Assembly: GCA_963707065.1 (NCBI GenBank)
Contig: CAVPPJ010000038.1
Location: forward strand, 92,164-156,163
Source of the DNA: Palsa-506 sp963707065
GTDB taxonomy: Bacteria; Actinomycetota; Actinomycetes; Streptosporangiales; Streptosporangiaceae
DNA length: 64,000 bases
Direction of reading: 5' to 3'
The notes under the pieces were generated by a model. The model was given only the letters and a program-made list of their open reading frames with translations, ran no database searches and was not told where the DNA came from. Shown piece after piece: positions 1-8,193 of this stretch; the stretch's first letter is position 1; each line of letters starts with the position of its first letter. A program made the translations under genes and the position numbers.

Positions 1-808
1 GCCGGGCTGGCCAGGTCGAAGGGGCTGAAGACCAAGCTGGGCTTCACCTTCCGGTACGCGCCGGCCGTCCTTTTCGCCAAGGAGCTGATCGACGCGGGCT
101 TCGTCGGCGAGCCGTACGTCTTCAACGGCTACGAGCAGAACAGCCAGTGGATCGACCCGTCGACCCCGCTGCGCCAGGTCGATCCCGGCCGCCGATCCGG
201 CGCGGATCGCGGTGTCCTCGATCGAGGGCTACGGCGCGCCGATCATCGACATCATGCACTGGTGGCTGGACGCGCCGCTGGCCTCGGTCGTGGGCACCAT
301 GCGCAACTTCGTGCCGAACCGGGTGATCCGCGACACCGGCCTGCTGACCAGGGCCAACATCGACGACGGCGACATGTGGATCGCGGAGTTCTCGTCCGGG
401 GCGCTGGCCTCGATCCAGTCGTCCTATGTCACGGTCGGCAACTACCCGGGCATCGAGGCGCGGATCTACGGATCGGAAGGCGCGATCATCATCCGGCTGG
501 TGGACGAGGCCGGCATCTGCCAGACGATCAGGACGGCGCGCAAGGACGCGGTGGAGTTCACCGAGCTGGAGATCCCGGCCAGGTTCTTCCCGCCCGGCGG
601 CGATTCCGGCGAGCCGTGGGAGTACCTCTTCTACTCCAACCTGGTGTCCGACTTCGCCACCGAGATCCTCAGCGGCGGCGAGGCCAACCAGGGTGATTTC
701 ACGCAGGGCGCGCTCGTCCAGGAGACGATCAATGCCTTCGAGGCGTCCTTCCGGACCAGGGCGTGGGTCGACTTCCCGCTCGGCGGCCGCGTGCCGGGCA
801 CCTCATGA
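1..808 (+). pseudogene. Gfo/Idh/MocA-family dehydrogenase, C-terminal part, frame interrupted
   Basis: Only the C-terminal portion is inside the window. Frame 1 reads an alpha/beta substrate-domain stretch (LGFTFRYAPA, then GFVGEPY) up to about position 183. The same protein then continues in the frame of position 185 (SSIEGYGAPIIDIMHWW) to the stop at 806-808. One extra C in the CCC run at 184-186 explains the shift. The family oxidises or reduces sugars, inositols and similar polyols with NAD(P); the nucleotide-binding N-terminus would lie upstream. The stop overlaps the ATG of the next gene (ATGA at 805-808), so it heads a coupled operon with two DUF4438 genes. Family assignment is good. 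Whether the shift is decay or a sequencing error cannot be decided here. Confidence 0.75.
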
Positions 809-1683
809 AGATCAGGAGTAACGCAGCCCGCATCGTCAGTCAGGTGCTGACCGGCGAAGTGTGGCCGCCGCTGGCCGACCGGCATGCCTACCGGGTGGGC
901 CCGGACGGCCAGCCGTTCGCGCTGCCGGGGATGGGCGGCGTCACGCTGGGGGTGCACTGCGGTGATCCGGCCACCGGTTACGCGTCCGACCATCTGGAGC
1001 CCGGTGCGTCGGTCCGGCATCGCGATCCGGCGGCCAACATGGCGCTGCAGTTCCTCACCTGCGTGGGCAACCCGGTCCGGGTGGAGACCGGCCCGTCGGC
1101 CGGCGCGACCGGCCATGTGATCGGCCAGCACGCGTACGTGCTTGCCGACTTCCCTGAGCGGGTGCTGGCCGGCATCACGACCGGCGACGCGGTCACGGTC
1201 ACCGCATGCGGGCAGGGGCTCGCGCTCGCCGAGCACGACTCGATCGTGGTCAAGAACTGCGCCCCCGGGCTGCTGGAGCGGATGCCGGGCGGCACCCGGC
1301 CGGACGGCCGCCTGGAGGTGCACGTCGCCGCCAGGGTGCCCGCCGAGGCGATCGGCGCGGGCGCGGGGATGAGCTCGGAGTACGCGAACACCGACCTGAT
1401 GGGCGCCTACGCGGGCCTCGGCGAGGATCTCTCGCTGGGCCTGGAGGACCTGCGGGTGGGCGACATCGTCGCGCTCGCCGACGCCGACCACCGCTACGGG
1501 CGCGGCTATCGCGAGGGCTACCTGACCATCGGGGTCATCTCGACGGGGCAGTGCATGCTGTTCGGGCACGGCCCTGGTCCCAGTTCGCTGCTCAGCGGCC
1601 CCGCTGAGGCGTTCTGCCTGGTCGATGACCCGGCCGCCAACTTGTCCAGCTGGTATCACCAGGAGCCGGAGGTCGCGCCGTGA
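805..1683 (+). CDS. DUF4438 family protein (first of a tandem pair)
   Basis: 292 residues from ATG 805, chosen because it overlaps the previous stop in an ATGA and because homology-like sequence (MKIRSNAARIV) begins there. Family-typical stretches include MGGVTLGVHCGD, SDHLEPGASVRH, CVGNPV, ITTGDAVTVTACGQG, NCAPGLLERM and RYGRGYREGYLTIGV, ending with GHGPGPSSLLSGP. DUF4438 proteins (for example a Thermotoga maritima structural-genomics target) are compact cytoplasmic proteins of unknown activity; no catalytic residue can be named. The next gene is a diverged paralogue overlapping by 4 bp. A substrate linked to the preceding dehydrogenase is an inference from the operon only. Confidence 0.8.
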   Translation: MKIRSNAARIVSQVLTGEVWPPLADRHAYRVGPDGQPFALPGMGGVTLGVHCGDPATGYASDHLEPGASVRHRDPAANMALQFLTCVGNPVRVETGPSAGATGHVIGQHAYVLADFPERVLAGITTGDAVTVTACGQGLALAEHDSIVVKNCAPGLLERMPGGTRPDGRLEVHVAARVPAEAIGAGAGMSSEYANTDLMGAYAGLGEDLSLGLEDLRVGDIVALADADHRYGRGYREGYLTIGVISTGQCMLFGHGPGPSSLLSGPAEAFCLVDDPAANLSSWYHQEPEVAP

Positions 1684-2555
1684 GCACCCGGCCTGTTTCG
1701 GTCAACCTGCTTGGCGTGGTCGAGCATCCCGAACTCGGCGACGGCCCGTACCGCGTGGACGGCGACGGGCGCCCGTACCTGCCGGTCGGCGATGGCGGCA
1801 TCGTCCTCGGCCTGCAGCTCGGTGACTCCGTCTTCGGCCGCAGCGCCGATCACGCCGCCCCCGGCGCCTGCCTCATGCACCCCGACCCGGCCGCCCGGCA
1901 CGCGCTGGCCATCTACTCCTGCATCGGCAACCAGGTGAAGGTGCGGACCGGCCGCGCGGCCGGCGTGCGCGGCGTGGTGATCGGCAAGCGCGGCGAGGCG
2001 GGCCGGGTGATCGCGGCCTTCCGGCAGGCGGACCTGGCCGCGATGCGCCCGTCGGATGAGGTCAGCGTCCGCGCCTGCGGGCAGGGCAGCCGGCCGGACG
2101 GATTCCCGCCGGAGCTGACGGTACTGAACATCGATCCCGGCATGTTCGCCATCCTGCCGATGGTCGCGCCGCCATCGCGCGGCGATCAGCGGGTCAGCGT
2201 CGGGGTCCGCTGCTCGGTGCCCAGCAAGCTGGCAGGCAACGGCCTCGGCCGGCCTGCCGTCAGCTGGGATCTCGACCTGCAGCTGCCGCCGCCGTCCGGG
2301 CCGCCGCCGGACGGCGGCGCCCGCGACGTGCTGCTCGGCGATTTCGTCGCCGTCACCGACATCGATGCCAGGTACAACATGGGCTACCGGAGAGGGTGGG
2401 TCACGGTCGGCGTCGTGGTGCACGGCGCCAGCCCGCTGCCCGGGCACGGGCCTGGCATCACGCCCATCCTGACCGGCCCGGCGAGCGTGCTGGACATACG
2501 GCAGGAAGCAGCCAGCCACGTGGGCTTGACGGCGTCGATGCTGAAGCTACAGTGA
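1680..2555 (+). CDS. DUF4438 family protein (second of a tandem pair)
   Basis: 291 residues from GTG 1680, overlapping the previous stop (GTGA). It follows the same order of motifs as its neighbour: GDGGIVLGLQLGD, SADHAAPGACLMHPDP, CIGNQVKVRTG, SDEVSVRACGQG, NIDPGMF, RYNMGYRRGWVTVGVVVHG and GHGPGITPILTGP. The N-terminal VNLLGVVEHPELGDGPYRVDGDG matches the family better than its partner does. Sequence divergence between the two is large, so this is an old duplication, perhaps giving a hetero-oligomer (inference). The gene ends only about 40 bp before the GntR gene in the same frame. Function is unknown. Confidence 0.82.
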   Translation: MSTRPVSVNLLGVVEHPELGDGPYRVDGDGRPYLPVGDGGIVLGLQLGDSVFGRSADHAAPGACLMHPDPAARHALAIYSCIGNQVKVRTGRAAGVRGVVIGKRGEAGRVIAAFRQADLAAMRPSDEVSVRACGQGSRPDGFPPELTVLNIDPGMFAILPMVAPPSRGDQRVSVGVRCSVPSKLAGNGLGRPAVSWDLDLQLPPPSGPPPDGGARDVLLGDFVAVTDIDARYNMGYRRGWVTVGVVVHGASPLPGHGPGITPILTGPASVLDIRQEAASHVGLTASMLKLQ

Positions 2556-2597
2556 CGGACGACAAGCGCTGGGGGCCGAGTTAAGGGGGCCGGAACC

Positions 2598-3230
2598 ATT
2601 CTTGAGCATCTCTCTCTGCCCGAGGCGGTCGGGCGCGCGCTGCGGCATCGCATCCTGAACAACGAGCTGCCGGCTGAGACTCGCCTGGTCGAGGCCAATC
2701 TGGCGGCTGAATTCGGGGTCAGCCGGGGAACCATTCGCGATGCCATGCGGAGCCTGCAGGCCGAGGGCCTGATCGCCATCGTGCCGCGGCGTTACAGCGT
2801 GGTCACCAGGATGTCGCCGGAGGACGCCGAGGACGTCTGCTACGCCCGCTGGGTGCTGGAGGACGCCTGCGTCAGCCAGGGTTTCGGTGACCAGCGCGCG
2901 GAGCTGGTCGGCGCGCTGCAGGCGGCCCTGGAGCAAATGGCCGCGGCCGCCGCAGCTGATGACACGGACGCCCTGGTGGCGTGTGACACCCGATTTCATG
3001 AGCTGCTGCTGGAGACGTCGGGGCGCCGCAGGCTGAAGGATCTGTGGAGCGTGCTGAACAGCCAGATGGGCGCGCTGATGCGATCCGAGATCGAGCGGCA
3101 GGGGATCAGCCTCGACGAGGCGGTGGACCGGCATCGCTCGCTCTGCGACACGGTTGAGGACGGGGACATCGGGCAGCTGCGCGCCGCCCTGTACGAGCAC
3201 TACATGGCGGGTTTTCCCGAGCGCCGCTGA
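2598..3230 (+). CDS. GntR-family (FadR/FCD subfamily) transcriptional regulator, unusual start
   Basis: The reading frame encodes a complete winged helix (LPEAVGRALRHRIL, ELPAETRLVEANLAAEFGVSRGTIRDAMRSL, GLI) followed by an all-helical FCD ligand domain with metal-binding-type residues (DTRFHELLL; DRHRSLCDTV), about 210 residues. The first in-frame ATG is at 2745, after the DNA-binding helix, so it cannot be the start. Between the upstream stop (2553-2555) and the domain there is no in-frame ATG, GTG or TTG. The best candidate is ATT 2598, 8 bases after an AAGGGGG Shine-Dalgarno-like run (2583-2589). An alternative is GTG 2552 (GTGA overlap) with a lost frame. It probably regulates the coupled dehydrogenase/DUF4438 operon. 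Confidence 0.75.
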   Translation: MLEHLSLPEAVGRALRHRILNNELPAETRLVEANLAAEFGVSRGTIRDAMRSLQAEGLIAIVPRRYSVVTRMSPEDAEDVCYARWVLEDACVSQGFGDQRAELVGALQAALEQMAAAAAADDTDALVACDTRFHELLLETSGRRRLKDLWSVLNSQMGALMRSEIERQGISLDEAVDRHRSLCDTVEDGDIGQLRAALYEHYMAGFPERR

Positions 3231-3338
3231 CCCTCTGGCCGAGCTCCTCCGCGCCCAGCTCCCCGCGGCTGGCCGGACCGGGGCCGTAATGATCTTGGAG
3301 GATCCGGCACGGTCTGGCGGGCGGATTCTCCATGCTCT
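3206..3338 (+). repeat. Repeat copy A: GntR gene 3' end plus downstream palindrome
   Basis: This segment contains the last codons of the GntR gene (FPERR stop) and, about 65 bp further, a block running from AATGATCTTGGAGGATCC to CTCCATGCTCTT. Both parts recur in the same order at 4386-4470 with only a few bases between them. The two copies bracket about 1.1 kb of degenerate sequence. Confidence 0.65.
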
Positions 3339-3427
3339 TAGTGACGGTGCCTGACGGAGCTAAGGGAACTCGCAACCCCTGACCCGCAGACCTGCGGTTG
3401 TACAGGCTAGGAGCGCTGCCGGTTGCT

Positions 3428-3457
3428 CCGTGAATGACCGTGAATCGCCGTGGATGA
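3428..3457 (+). repeat. Three tandem 10-bp units
   Basis: Three consecutive units of the form CCGTGAATGA, CCGTGAATCG and CCGTGGATGA lie about 40 bp before the ATG at 3496, at a promoter or operator distance. Function is unknown. Confidence 0.4.
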
Positions 3458-3495
3458 CCCTAGGCTGCGTTTACGGCAACAAGAGGAGAGCGGTA

Positions 3496-3959
3496 ATGAC
3501 CGCAGACATCCCGCCCGACCAGCCCGCGAGCATCATGACCCCGGCCGAGCGGGAGGCGCGCTGGACATTGTGGCTGCGGTTCGCCATTGAGGCAGGCAGC
3601 CAGGAAGAGGCCCGTGCCGTCACCGGCCAGGCGCTGGCCGGGCTGGAAATGGGAATTTGCCGCTGGGCGATGAGCCGGTGATTCAGCCCCTCGGCCTCCG
3701 GGACGGCATCTGGGTGGCTACAGCCGAGCCCGACCTGAACAGGCTGCAGTCGATCGAGCCCGACGACAGAAGCGGTCATGTCGCGTGCAGGTATGTCATC
3801 TTCGTGCTTCGGCGCGGATGTGCTCTGGACCGTCCGGGCCACCAGGACCAGGCCAAGTGGGAATGGCCGCCGGACATCTGGTCCAGGCGCCCAGGCAAAG
3901 ATGATGTCTTGTTGCACCCCGCGGTGCGGGCCGTAGTCATCTGGTGCGAGCCGAAATGA
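3496..3959 (+). pseudogene. Small hypothetical protein, frame interrupted
   Basis: ATG 3496 follows a clear Shine-Dalgarno (AAGAGGAGAG). The frame reads MTADIPPDQPASIM, then TPAEREARWTLWLRFAIEAGSQEEAR, a helical segment, and stops at 3681. From about 3655 a second frame carries on with sensible protein sequence (LPLGDEPVIQPLGLRDGIWVATAEPDL, later HVACRYVIFVLRR) to the stop at 3959. The two halves join naturally with one base changed near GGGAATTTG (3651-3659), giving about 154 residues. I do not recognise a characterised family. It lies inside the region bounded by the repeats at 3206 and 4386. Confidence 0.5.
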
Positions 3960-4019
3960 AGCGCGGCCGGCTGCTTAGAAGGCGATCTACGGCCAGGCCG
4001 GACCGGCAACGTTGCTGGT

Positions 4020-4290
4020 CAGCGCCCAATTTCCTTGTCCGTGACTGCCCGGCACCGAGTTCCGGCACAGCGGTGTCAGCCGCGCGCTCGCATTGGCCGC
4101 GGTCGGCTTCGCGGGCGAGCGCGGCGCCCGCGCGCTGGAGGGTTACGCGATGATCACCGAACCGGGGAAGGAGATCACCTGGGGCGAGCTGCACGTGGGC
4201 AGCCGCAGCGTCTTCGCTGCCGCCGGGTTCCGGGAGGTCGGCGGCCCACTCTCCGGCGTGTCGTGATGCGGATCGATTCTAGCGGAGCGG
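4020..4290 (+). pseudogene. GNAT acetyltransferase remnant (C-terminal part)
   Basis: From about 4060 one frame reads FRHSGVSRALALAAVGFA, then GERGARALEGYAMITEP, GKEITWGELHVGSRSVF and AAAGFREV, to a stop at 4264-4266. This is the acetyl-CoA-binding arm and C-terminal strand of a GNAT N-acetyltransferase. The expected family ending (PTLRRVVMRID) is present in the next frame up to about 4285, so a one-base change near 4245 breaks the end. No intact N-terminal half or start is found. It is a decayed gene fragment, not a functional CDS. Confidence 0.65.
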
Positions 4291-4385
4291 CCACCTGCAA
4301 GCGCTTTACTTGCTCCCCACTCGCGGTGAGCCCTCCCCAAGAGGTCTGTGGCCCCTCGCTTGTAAGGAGCCTGATACGAGTCGGT

Positions 4386-4470
4386 CAGGTTTCCCGAGCG
4401 CCGCTGACCGTCTGCAAATGATCTTGGAGGATCCGCACGTTTCCGGCGGGCAAATCCTCCATGCTCTTCA
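4386..4470 (+). repeat. Repeat copy B of the GntR 3' end and palindrome
   Basis: TTTCCCGAGCGCCGCTGACC at about 4390 repeats the GntR C-terminal codons, immediately followed by AATGATCTTGGAGGATCC and CTCCATGCTCTT. Compared with copy A it lacks about 60 bp in the middle. Copy B has no open GntR frame upstream, so it is a duplicated fragment. Confidence 0.65.
4425..4461 (+). other. Inverted repeat, possible hairpin
   Basis: Arms TGGAGGAT (4425-4432) and ATCCTCCA (4454-4461) are perfect complements around a 21-base GC-rich loop. The equivalent in copy A (about 3296-3331) is imperfect. No T-run follows, so a terminator role is uncertain. Confidence 0.45.
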
Positions 4471-4585
4471 TGGCATGGCGGCGCTGGCTGCCGCCGGGGG
4501 CACTTTGCGCCCCGTCTTAGCCTGTGATGGCCGGCCTTGCTCGTTTCCCCGGAAAGGCACGGGCCGGTGAAGGGAGTTGTTTGCA

Positions 4586-4851
4586 GTGATCAACGTCCAG
4601 GTCAGCAAGGGCATGCTGCGCGTGCGGCTCCCCGGCTGGGACGCGTTCGCGCCCGTAGGCCGTCCTTGTGGGTCGACCTCAGCGGCGAGCGCCTCCAGCG
4701 GCTGGCCGTCTCGGCGTCCGATGCTGAGCAGTTGGCAGCGCAGATCTGCGCGGCCGGCGGCCCGGTGAAAGTGCGCCACGGCAGCACGGGGCCGCTGACG
4801 GCCAGCGACATAGCCCGCCTTGCCGCCGGCGAGCTGACGCGCGGCGGCTAG
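4586..4851 (+). pseudogene. Small hypothetical protein, frame interrupted
   Basis: GTG 4586 sits behind AAGGGAG and reads MINVQVSKGMLRVRLPGWDAFAPV; the same protein appears to continue one frame away as SLWVDLSGERLQRLAV, then SASDAEQLAAQI and AGELTRGG to the stop at 4849-4851. The join needs a one-base change at about 4650-4665. The whole would be about 88 residues, with a short beta-rich N-terminus and a helical C-terminus. I do not recognise the family. It is convergent with the methyltransferase at 4860. Confidence 0.5.
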
Positions 4852-4859
4852 CCGGGCGG

Positions 4860-5483
4860 TCACCGGGAGGCTCTGCTCCGGGCGGTCGCCTGCAGGTCGG
4901 GGGAGCCGTGACGCCGTCCGGCACGCACGACGCGTATATCGGCGTACCCGGCGGCGCTGAGCGTCCCGATCAGGTCCGGCTCGGTCCAGCACGCGAAGTA
5001 GCGACCGGGCAGGTCGTCTCCTGGCAGGGCATGACCCGCATAGGTCCCCTCGATCAAGGTGATCATGAGCAGCCCGCCCGGCCGCAGCACCCGCGACACC
5101 TCGGCCAGCGCGGCGGCAAGGCGCTCGCGCGGCAGGTGCAAGTAGGAATGCCGGCCGAAGGCGCCGTCGAGGACGCCATTGCCGAACGGCAGCCGCTCCA
5201 GGTCGGCCTGGACGAGCGGATAACCGCGGCCCGAGGCCAGGGCCAGCATCTGTGCGGTGGCGTCGACGCCCACGACCGGCTGGCCGATCTGCCCCAGGTA
5301 CCGGCCGCTGCCACAGCCGAGGTCCGCGACGAGCCCGCCGCCTGCGCGTGCACGGAAGCGAAGCCCCAGATCGTCGGCAGCGTCCCCGCGCCGCTCGCCC
5401 CACTCGGCTGCCCGGCGCTCATAGATGGCGACCGTTGCCTCATCCATCGGCCTCATCATCTCACCGGCGGGCTGGGGCGCCAT
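4860..5483 (-). CDS. Class I SAM-dependent methyltransferase
   Basis: Up to 207 residues. It carries the classical Rossmann signature: motif I VADLGCGSGRYL, the acidic end of strand 2 (VVGVDAT), motif II/III (LDGAFGRHSYLHLP) and the post-motif VLRPGGLLMITLI. This is the UbiE/Methyltransf_11 type, acting on a small molecule that cannot be predicted. Alternative starts are the two Met codons at 5459/5456 and MDEATVAIYERRAAEW (5447), where family similarity really begins; the latter is close behind a GAGG. It is transcribed towards the small gene ending at 4851. Confidence 0.8.
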   Translation of the reverse strand: MAPQPAGEMMRPMDEATVAIYERRAAEWGERRGDAADDLGLRFRARAGGGLVADLGCGSGRYLGQIGQPVVGVDATAQMLALASGRGYPLVQADLERLPFGNGVLDGAFGRHSYLHLPRERLAAALAEVSRVLRPGGLLMITLIEGTYAGHALPGDDLPGRYFACWTEPDLIGTLSAAGYADIRVVRAGRRHGSPDLQATARSRASR

Positions 5484-5585
5484 CCGCCGCCATGGTCAGC
5501 CAGCCGCACGGATGGCGGTTAGCGGCGGTTCCGTGCGGCGTGGTCATGCCGCCGTGCTTGATGATCTACGGGGCATGATGGCAGC

Positions 5586-6362
5586 ATGCTTTTCGCGCCG
5601 AACCTGTCGATGCTGTGGGCGGATCTGCCGCTGGCCGACCGCTTCGAGCGGGCGGCCCGTGCCGGGTTCCGCGCTGTGGAGCTGTGGTGGCCGGGCACCG
5701 GCGCCGCGGAGTCGTTGCCCGGGCTGACGGCCCGCTGGAACCTGCGGCTGGCGCTGCTGAATTTCGATGCCGGCGAGATGGCGGCCGGGGACCGTGGCCT
5801 TGCCGCCGATCCCCGGCGCCGGGAGCAGTTGCGAGCCGGCGTGCCGGCCGCGCTCCAGGTAGCCCGGGCCTGCGGGTGCGAACGGCTGAATCTCCTGATC
5901 GGCCTCCGGCAGCGGCGCTACTCACTCGGCGAGCAGCTCGCATGCGCGCGGGACAACGTGGCCTGGGCCGCTGACCAGGCAGCCGAGGCGGGCTGCGAGG
6001 TCATGATCGAGGCCATCAACCCGATGGATAACGGGCCGTACCTGCTGACCACGACGGCTGCCGCGGCCACATTCGCCGGCGAAGTGGCACGTCCCAATGT
6101 CCGGCTGCAGTACGACGCGTATCACATGCAGCGGATGGAAGGGGACATCACCGCGACCCTCGATGAGTACTGGCCGCTGATCAGCCATATCCAGATTGCC
6201 GACGTGCCCGGCAGGCACGAGCCGGGTACTGGTGAGATCAACTACCGTTTCGTCCTTGATCACCTCGCCCGCAAGGGCTACCAGGGCGCGGTCGGGCTGG
6301 AGTACCGCCCGTCGACCGGCCGGGCCGAGGATTCCTTCGGCTGGCTGGAGGGCTACCGGTGA
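5586..6362 (+). CDS. hyi: Hydroxypyruvate isomerase-like TIM-barrel protein
   Basis: 258 residues, the usual length of the Hyi/AP-endonuclease-2 barrel. The N-terminus (FAPNLSMLWADLPLADRFERAARAGF) and GFRAVELWWP are typical of Hyi. The metal-site and catalytic segments are visible as EVMIEAINPMDNGPYLL (Glu), LQYDAYHMQRMEGD (Asp and His), HIQIADVPGRHEPGTGEINY (Asp, Glu), and VGLEYRPS (Glu). Hyi interconverts hydroxypyruvate and tartronate semialdehyde in glyoxylate metabolism; several related barrels act on other keto sugars, so substrate is inferred. The next 240 bp hold no gene I can support before the convergent thioesterase. Confidence 0.82.
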   Translation: MLFAPNLSMLWADLPLADRFERAARAGFRAVELWWPGTGAAESLPGLTARWNLRLALLNFDAGEMAAGDRGLAADPRRREQLRAGVPAALQVARACGCERLNLLIGLRQRRYSLGEQLACARDNVAWAADQAAEAGCEVMIEAINPMDNGPYLLTTTAAAATFAGEVARPNVRLQYDAYHMQRMEGDITATLDEYWPLISHIQIADVPGRHEPGTGEINYRFVLDHLARKGYQGAVGLEYRPSTGRAEDSFGWLEGYR

Positions 6363-6601
6363 TGGGTGCGATCATGCTGGGAAGCGGTGCGGGCGGAGGG
6401 AACCGCCGCGCTGCGTAACGCATGGCAGAGCCTGGCCGGCGGCGGGCGGCTCATCGTCGACCTGGGACCGCCACAGTTCACCCAGGCCCTTTCCCGCTGC
6501 GGTACTGGTTTCGCGGGCCTGGAGCAGGCCGGCAGTCCGTCAGAATGCGGGCAGGTGCCGGCTCGTCAGCCGGCTAGCCAGCACGGCGTCGTCGAAGACC
6601 T

Positions 6602-7021
6602 TCAGGCAGTGCTAGGCCGGGACGGGTCACTGGTCATGGCTGCCGCCAGTTCCGTGCGCTCGGCCGGGCTGAACGGGACCGGCTTGCGGTTGGCAGCATC
6701 CCAGTGGACCGTGACGACGCGCGCCTCGGCCGCTGTCTCCGCTGATGGCGTAAGGATCGTCTCGCGGGTTGTCAGGCTTGTCGTTCCCAGGCGCTCGACC
6801 TCGATGCGTACCGTCACCCGGCGGTCCGGATAGCGGACCTCCGCGCGCAGGTCAATTTCAATCCGGGCAACCACGTAGACCGGATCACTGCCGAGGGCGC
6901 GGATGTAGAAGGCATCCCGGGCCTCTTCGAGGTAGGTCAGGAACACCGCGTGATTCACGTGACCCAGAGCGTCCACGTCACGCCACCTGACGTCGACCGG
7001 ACGCTCAAAGACCGTGCCCAT
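6602..7021 (-). CDS. Acyl-CoA thioesterase, hotdog fold (4HBT/YbgC type)
   Basis: 139 residues, full length for a single hotdog domain. The active-site signature RWRDVDALGHVNHAVFLTYLEEAR carries the catalytic Asp and the Gly-His-Val-Asn turn at the start of the central helix. The VARIEIDLRAEVRYPDRRVTV strand pair follows. Such enzymes hydrolyse acyl-CoA thioesters in the cytoplasm; chain length and acyl group cannot be told. It stands alone, about 130 bp downstream of the ABC gene's stop with its own start. Confidence 0.85.
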   Translation of the reverse strand: MGTVFERPVDVRWRDVDALGHVNHAVFLTYLEEARDAFYIRALGSDPVYVVARIEIDLRAEVRYPDRRVTVRIEVERLGTTSLTTRETILTPSAETAAEARVVTVHWDAANRKPVPFSPAERTELAAAMTSDPSRPSTA

Positions 7022-7152
7022 GAGCTCACTCCTCAGGCGTCAGCACCAGTGGCTCGGCCATGGCTTCTCGCTCCCGCCGGCCCGGCGGCCGTCTGATCAA
7101 ACCTACAACGGCCCCGCCAGCCTGGCGGGCTCAGCCTACGATCGCCCCGGGG

Positions 7153-8193
7153 TCATCCGGCGGCCGCGGCCAGCGTGTCCGGGTCGTGCAGGTGGCACGC
7201 GACCGACTGAGTCGGCGACAGCTGGCGCAGTTGCGGCTCCTGCACCCTGCAGACCGGCATGACGAGGGGGCAGCGCGGGTGGAAGTGGCAGCCAGGCGGC
7301 CGGTCGATCGCGTTCGGGATGTCGCCGGTGAGCGCCGGCTTGACTGTCTTGCGCTCGGTGGTGAGCCGGGGCGCCGCGCGCACCAGCGCCTGGGTATAGG
7401 GGTGCAGCGGCTGGTCGAAAATGCTGGTCGTGGGCGCGTACTCGATCACCCTGCCCAGGTACAGGACGGCCGTGCGCTGGCTGATATGCCGGGCGACATC
7501 GAGGTCATGGGTGACGAACAGGTAGGTCAGCCCGCGCTCCTCCTGGAGCCTGATCATCAGGTTCAGCACCTGTGCCTGGATGGACACGTCCAGGGCTGAC
7601 AGCGGCTCGTCGGCGATGACGATCTCCGGGCTGACTGCCAGCGCGCGGGCGATGCCGACCCGCTGGCGCTCCCCGCCGCTGAAGGCCAGCGGGCGGCGGG
7701 ATGCCTGGGCGGGGGACAGGCCGACGGTCTCCAGCAGCTCGGCGACCTTCTGAGCGCGGTCCTGCCGCCCGACGACCCGGTGGACCTTCAGCACCTCTGC
7801 CAGCGACTGGCCGACCGTCATCGTCGGGTTGAGCGAGGAATAGGGATCCTGGAAGACCCCCTGGATCTGGCGCCGGACGGCACGCGCCGCCTGGCCCTTG
7901 CGGTCCAGGATGCTCTGGCCCTGGTAGAGGATGTCGCCGCTGGTCGGCCGGTAGAGGCCGAGCAGGAGCCGGCCGAAGGTCGTCTTCCCCGAGCCGGTCT
8001 CGCCGACGAGGGCGAGTGTCTCGCCGCGGCGGATGGCCAGGGATACCCCGTCGACGGCCTTGAGCGTCACCCGGGACCGGCCGGTTGCCGCTCGTCCGGC
8101 GGAGAAGTGCCGGGAAACGTCCCGGGTTTCGATGATCGGGATGTCCGCCTGGCTGCCCGCGGTCACGGCCCCGTCCCCGTTATCCCCGGTCAT
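7153..8193 (-). CDS. ABC transporter ATP-binding protein, oligopeptide/dipeptide type (DppF/OppF-like)
   Basis: 346 residues. Walker A GETGSGKTTFG, Q-loop GVFQDPYSSLNPTMTV, signature LAFSGGERQRVGIARAL, Walker B IVIADEPLSALD and H-loop FVTHDL are intact. The C-terminal oligopeptide-transporter extension is present with its CHFHPRCP cysteine cluster. It would energise uptake of peptides or opine/sugar-like solutes at the membrane. No permease, binding protein or partner ATPase lies in the window, which is odd because these operons usually carry five genes. Its start overlaps the SDR stop by 14 bp, so the two are co-transcribed. Confidence 0.88.
   Translation of the reverse strand: MTGDNGDGAVTAGSQADIPIIETRDVSRHFSAGRAATGRSRVTLKAVDGVSLAIRRGETLALVGETGSGKTTFGRLLLGLYRPTSGDILYQGQSILDRKGQAARAVRRQIQGVFQDPYSSLNPTMTVGQSLAEVLKVHRVVGRQDRAQKVAELLETVGLSPAQASRRPLAFSGGERQRVGIARALAVSPEIVIADEPLSALDVSIQAQVLNLMIRLQEERGLTYLFVTHDLDVARHISQRTAVLYLGRVIEYAPTTSIFDQPLHPYTQALVRAAPRLTTERKTVKPALTGDIPNAIDRPPGCHFHPRCPLVMPVCRVQEPQLRQLSPTQSVACHLHDPDTLAAAAG

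Noticed and set aside
6366..6833. 155-codon open frame between the Hyi-like and thioesterase genes
   Set aside because: Its second half is antisense to a convincing thioesterase, and the first half has no recognisable motif or ribosome site.
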